Below are positions 60,822 through 64,000 of a stretch of 64,000 nucleotides of DNA, in pieces (the first letter of the stretch is position 1; each line of letters begins with the position of its first letter). The notes under the pieces are model-generated. The model searched no databases and had not been told where the DNA came from. It saw only the letters and a program-made list of their open reading frames with translations. The translations under genes were made by a program, and so were the position numbers. The DNA is from Algibacillus agarilyticus (lineage in GTDB: Bacteria > Pseudomonadota > Gammaproteobacteria > Enterobacterales > Alteromonadaceae). The stretch is taken from NCBI RefSeq assembly GCF_003286125.1, contig NZ_QMED01000002.1, positions 62,001-126,000 on the forward strand. The letters are read 5' to 3'.

Positions 60822-61313
60822 ATGATGCGCACTCTTTCTTTATTAGCGGCTTTAGCCTTAACGACGGCAGGCCTTAATGCACAAACAAAGCCAAATGATG
60901 CTTGGGATTTATATAAAACTAACGCACAAAGCTTACAACGCTTAACAAAAGCCGCAGATTTTCAAGATATTTCAGCCACGTCATCAACATTAACTTATCT
61001 AGCAAAAAGCATGTTGCCAGAATTTGCCGCCAGTCATCCACAATGCAATGAATACCTAAGCGCAGTGGTTAAAGCCGCCGATACGATGCAAACCTTAACG
61101 CTAGAACAAATAGAAAGTGATTATCATGCCGATGGTAAGTTACCTAAAGTGCAATCGGCTAAGTGTTATCACGCCAAAGATTTACTCGTGCATCCTGCCA
61201 CTGTCACCGTAATGGCCAAAACATTAACCGACACCGACGAAACCCGTAAAAACATGGCGCACGAAATAGTTGAAGTGATCATGCACTTTGACCAAGTTGC
61301 CAATTTAAAATAG
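60822..61313 (+). CDS. Small secreted protein under Fur control, unknown function
   Basis: I do not recognise this 163-residue protein. It has a Sec signal peptide (about residues 1-20, ending LNA) and a mature part predicted to be mostly helical. Two Cys residues (HPQCNEY and SAKCYHAK) could form a disulfide, and the region AKCYHAKDLLVHP is rich in His. The ATG at 60822 has AGG eight bases upstream; a second ATG follows at 60825. The perfect Fur box upstream points to a role in iron starvation. It ends about 80 bp before the end of topB, which is convergent. Confidence 0.75.
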   Translation: MMRTLSLLAALALTTAGLNAQTKPNDAWDLYKTNAQSLQRLTKAADFQDISATSSTLTYLAKSMLPEFAASHPQCNEYLSAVVKAADTMQTLTLEQIESDYHADGKLPKVQSAKCYHAKDLLVHPATVTVMAKTLTDTDETRKNMAHEIVEVIMHFDQVANLK

Positions 61314-61392
61314 AAATAGAGAAAGTGAAGAACAGTTGCGGTGCGACTCACCAACCAACAGTGCCCTACCGTCTTATCTCTTTTTCACTGAG

Positions 61393-63363
61393 CTAATTTG
61401 CGGTTTTTTTCTTGGTGCGTTTTTTATAAGGCTTTTTAAATGGCTTGGCTTTACCCGGTGGTGTTTTAGGCAGAGCCGCAAAATTTTGCTCAACCGATTG
61501 CTCAATCATTTGTGCAATAACCTGCGTTAGCGGTTGCATAAAATGCTGATAACTAAATTTTTTTTCACTAATTCCATTTAGGTTAGATTCCCACTGAGCG
61601 GTCATATCAGGATATGTCGCTTGCTCAGGCAACGCATTAATTAACGACTTGCCCACGTCGGTAGCCGTAATGCTTTTGCCGTTTCGCACTAAAAAACCGC
61701 GTTTAAACAATAATTCAATAATACCCGCACGTGTCGCCTCAGTTCCGAGGCCATCAGTTTCTTTTAATATGCGTTTGATACTCGGATCAGCCACAAAACG
61801 CGCAATGCCTGTCATTGCGCTGAGCAAACTAGCATCGGTGTAGGTTTTGGGCGGTTGGGTTATTTTTTCTAATAGCTCACCTTGGGTACACTGCAGCGCT
61901 TCGCCCACACTTAAAGGCGGTAAGGTTTGATCTTGCAAGCTATCGCTAACGTCTTCATTGTCATTGTTTGGGGTTTTATTGGCCGCCTTAGTCGAGCTGG
62001 TGCGTGCAAACAGGGCTTTCCAACCGATTTGTTGCGGCGTTTTGGCATTAACCGCAAAATGTCCGCCAGCGATCACAATCATCACTTTTGTTTGTTGGTA
62101 TAAGTAAGGCGGGTAAAATTGCGCTAAGTATTGCCGTGTAATAAGTTGATAGATTTGCTGTTCATCACGGTTTAATTGCACATTTTCTACATTTTTAGCG
62201 GTTGGAATGATCGCGTGATGTGCGCTGACTTTACTGTCGTTCCAGGCTTTGCTTTTTAAACTCGCATTGGCATTGTTTGCCCATTCACGCCATTTGCCCG
62301 ACGATTGACCCAACATATTAATAATACTAGGCGCTTGCGCATGATGCTCTTTAGGTAAATAACGACAATCTGATCGTGGGTAAGTGATCAGTTTATGCTT
62401 CTCGTACAAGCTTTGGCACACATCAAGTACTTGCTTCGCGTTCATTGCGAATTGTTTAGCGGCATCAATTTGTAACGCCGATAAATTATAAGGTAGAGGG
62501 GCAAATAATTTTTTGTCTTGTTTGTCTACACTTTCAACCTGAGCTGGCTGCCCGGTTATACGTTTTACAACGTTTTGAGCCAATGCTTTATTTAATACGC
62601 GATCATGTTCATCCATGTAAGGTTGACAAGCTTCACTGGGGATCCATTTAGCGATAAATTGCTTGTTGTCAGCCGTTTGTAAATGCGCGTGCACATCGTA
62701 GTAATTTTTAGGGACAAACTCAGCGATCTCTTGATCTCGTCTAACCACTAATCCTAATAAAGGCGTTTGTACACGCCCAACGGATAAAACACCCCGGTAG
62801 CCCGTTTTTTGCCCTTGCAAGGTATAAGCTCGGGTTAAGTTAATACCATAAAGCCAATCAGCCCTTGAGCGCGCTAAAGCAGAAACAGACAACGGCATAA
62901 ATTCTTGATTTGTTTTTAAATTGTTTAATGCCCGCTTAACGGCAGGTAAATTTAAATCACTAATCAGTAAACGCTGGGTTTGTTGTTTTTTTGTTTTTGA
63001 TACCTTGAGGTAATCAATAACCTCGTCGATCAGTAACTGCCCTTCCCGGTCAGGATCACCCGCATGCACCAATTGCGAAGCTTGTTTAACTAGCTTACGC
63101 AAAACACTGAGTTGGGCTTTAGTCTGCGTTTTGGGTTTGAGTTGCCATTGATCTGGCACAATAGGCAAATGTGCAAATTGCCATTTTTTAAAATCAGGAT
63201 TGTACTCTTCTGGCTGCGCCTGCTCTAAAATATGGCCAATACACCAAGAAACCACATCGCCGTTACCGGCTTCGATATAACCATTTTGATTTTTATGTGG
63301 TTTGGGTAAAGCCGCTGCGATCGCTCGGCCTAAACTGGGTTTTTCTGCTATATAAAGTTTCAA
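61393..63363 (-). CDS. topB: DNA topoisomerase III
   Basis: TopB is a type IA topoisomerase that decatenates DNA and resolves recombination intermediates. The protein aligns with E. coli TopB across its length: IAEKPSLGRAIAAALPKPH at the N-terminus, the Toprim motif HAGDPDREGQLL and the active-site Tyr in TYPRSDCRYLP. The C-terminal tail is Lys-rich. The start is uncertain: TTG at 63363 gives LKLYIAEKPS, matching the family N-terminus, while the frame continues to a GTG at 63405 with 14 extra residues. Neither has a good ribosome binding site. Confidence 0.95.
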   Translation of the reverse strand: MKLYIAEKPSLGRAIAAALPKPHKNQNGYIEAGNGDVVSWCIGHILEQAQPEEYNPDFKKWQFAHLPIVPDQWQLKPKTQTKAQLSVLRKLVKQASQLVHAGDPDREGQLLIDEVIDYLKVSKTKKQQTQRLLISDLNLPAVKRALNNLKTNQEFMPLSVSALARSRADWLYGINLTRAYTLQGQKTGYRGVLSVGRVQTPLLGLVVRRDQEIAEFVPKNYYDVHAHLQTADNKQFIAKWIPSEACQPYMDEHDRVLNKALAQNVVKRITGQPAQVESVDKQDKKLFAPLPYNLSALQIDAAKQFAMNAKQVLDVCQSLYEKHKLITYPRSDCRYLPKEHHAQAPSIINMLGQSSGKWREWANNANASLKSKAWNDSKVSAHHAIIPTAKNVENVQLNRDEQQIYQLITRQYLAQFYPPYLYQQTKVMIVIAGGHFAVNAKTPQQIGWKALFARTSSTKAANKTPNNDNEDVSDSLQDQTLPPLSVGEALQCTQGELLEKITQPPKTYTDASLLSAMTGIARFVADPSIKRILKETDGLGTEATRAGIIELLFKRGFLVRNGKSITATDVGKSLINALPEQATYPDMTAQWESNLNGISEKKFSYQHFMQPLTQVIAQMIEQSVEQNFAALPKTPPGKAKPFKKPYKKRTKKKTAN

Positions 63364-63553
63364 AGTATAAAGAGAAGTAAAACAAGAATAGCTTAAGGTT
63401 AACACCTAACTGTTTTTTCATACAGTTATTTATTGGCCTTAATTTATAAAAAAGGGTTACCCATTTTATCACGTTAAATTTACTTGCAGAATAACAACGA
63501 GTTACTCTGCAAATGGTAAGCACAACTAACCTCAACGCTGGATACCCCTCGTT

Positions 63554-63682
63554 TATAGTCTTCTCGCTCAGGTTTTATGGTTCATTGTCAGCGCTTACTC
63601 GCCCCAATCACATAGTAGAGCATATGCTCATGGCGTCTCGAAGCTTGACTGCTTCCCCTAAAACCCGATCGCTTTGACTATA
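63554..63682 (-). repeat. Palindromic interspersed repeat, copy 3
   Basis: This is the same 129-bp element as copy 2 in opposite orientation, with 126 of 129 positions identical by eye. It lies between the topB start and the SemiSWEET-like gene end. Two of its three differences from copy 2 fall in paired arms of the fold or next to them. Confidence 0.9.
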
Positions 63683-63703
63683 TTTAACCAGAATTAAGGT
63701 TAA

Positions 63704-64000
63704 CTACATTTCGGTGCAAATATCATCATGTGATTTTTTTGATTTAATGTCGTTATAAATCTTAATTGATAAAATACACGCGGCCAATAAAAACGTTATC
63801 ATGTTCGCTACTATCATTGCGCTATCTTCTTTATACAAGCCATAAGCTAACCAACCCGCAACCCCCACGGTAAAAAAACTATACATCGCTAGCGATAACG
63901 ATTGGGTATCACGTGTTTTAATCACCTGAATAGCTTGAGGTAAAAAAGAAAACGTCGTTAAAAACGCAGATATAAAACCTAATATTTCTAAATTAGTCAT
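63704..64000 (-). CDS. SemiSWEET-type (PQ-loop) small transporter
   Basis: This 98-residue membrane protein has three helices and a PQ-loop motif (FLPQAIQVIKTRDTQSLS), typical of bacterial SemiSWEETs, which transport sugars as dimers. The start ATG is the last codon of the window (63998-64000), so an upstream start outside the window cannot be excluded. The helix pattern and length fit the family. Substrate is not predictable. Confidence 0.85.
   Translation of the reverse strand: MTNLEILGFISAFLTTFSFLPQAIQVIKTRDTQSLSLAMYSFFTVGVAGWLAYGLYKEDSAMIVANMITFLLAACILSIKIYNDIKSKKSHDDICTEM

Overview
The window is AT-rich DNA from a gammaproteobacterium. Protein resemblances and gene order point to Alteromonadales, perhaps near Catenovulum or other marine Alteromonadaceae; the order-level guess is moderate and the genus is only a guess. 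No rRNA, tRNA, CRISPR array or intact insertion sequence was seen.

0-9.8 kb is mostly housekeeping. It holds the end of a glutamate synthase operon (gltB, then gltD cut by the left edge), the zinc-independent GTP cyclohydrolase folE2, the tRNA acetyltransferase tmcA, a small MerC-like membrane protein behind a Zur-like operator, and mutT.

9.4-32.1 kb is a complete division and cell wall (dcw) cluster, read right to left: mraZ, rsmH, ftsL, ftsI, murE, murF, mraY, murD, ftsW, murG, murC, ddlB, ftsQ, ftsA, ftsZ, lpxC, then an M23 peptidase in the usual secM position, secA and mutT. The helicase loader dciA is inserted on the opposite strand. Most genes overlap or nearly touch. Upstream of mraZ lie a TTGACA promoter box and four GTGG-type repeats spaced exactly 10 bp apart, the layout expected of an MraZ operator.

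32.4-49.1 kb is a cell-surface region. It has a secreted subtilisin-like protease with a 66-bp-unit calcium-binding repeat array and a GlyGly-CTERM-like tail, two paralogous acidic lipoproteins with paired EF-hand-like loops, a 1301-residue TSP3-repeat lipoprotein, a divergent transglutaminase-like/TPR lipoprotein, a cytochrome b562-like lipoprotein and DNA polymerase II.

49.4-60.5 kb is the most interesting part. An RND/MMPL exporter gene precedes a tightly coupled set: fatty acyl-AMP ligase, acyl-CoA dehydrogenase-like enzyme, stand-alone acyl carrier protein, one-module NRPS (C-A-T-TE) and an SRPBCC protein. The logic is that a fatty acid is activated, loaded on the carrier protein, probably desaturated, joined to one amino acid, released by a thioesterase with Cys in place of Ser, and perhaps exported. 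The product would be an N-acyl amino acid or a derivative.

60.5-64 kb holds a Fur-box-controlled small secreted protein, topoisomerase III and a SemiSWEET-like transporter. A 129-bp palindromic interspersed repeat occurs three times (45.9, 51.8 and 63.6 kb). The last two copies differ at three positions and flank the biosynthetic region in opposite orientation.
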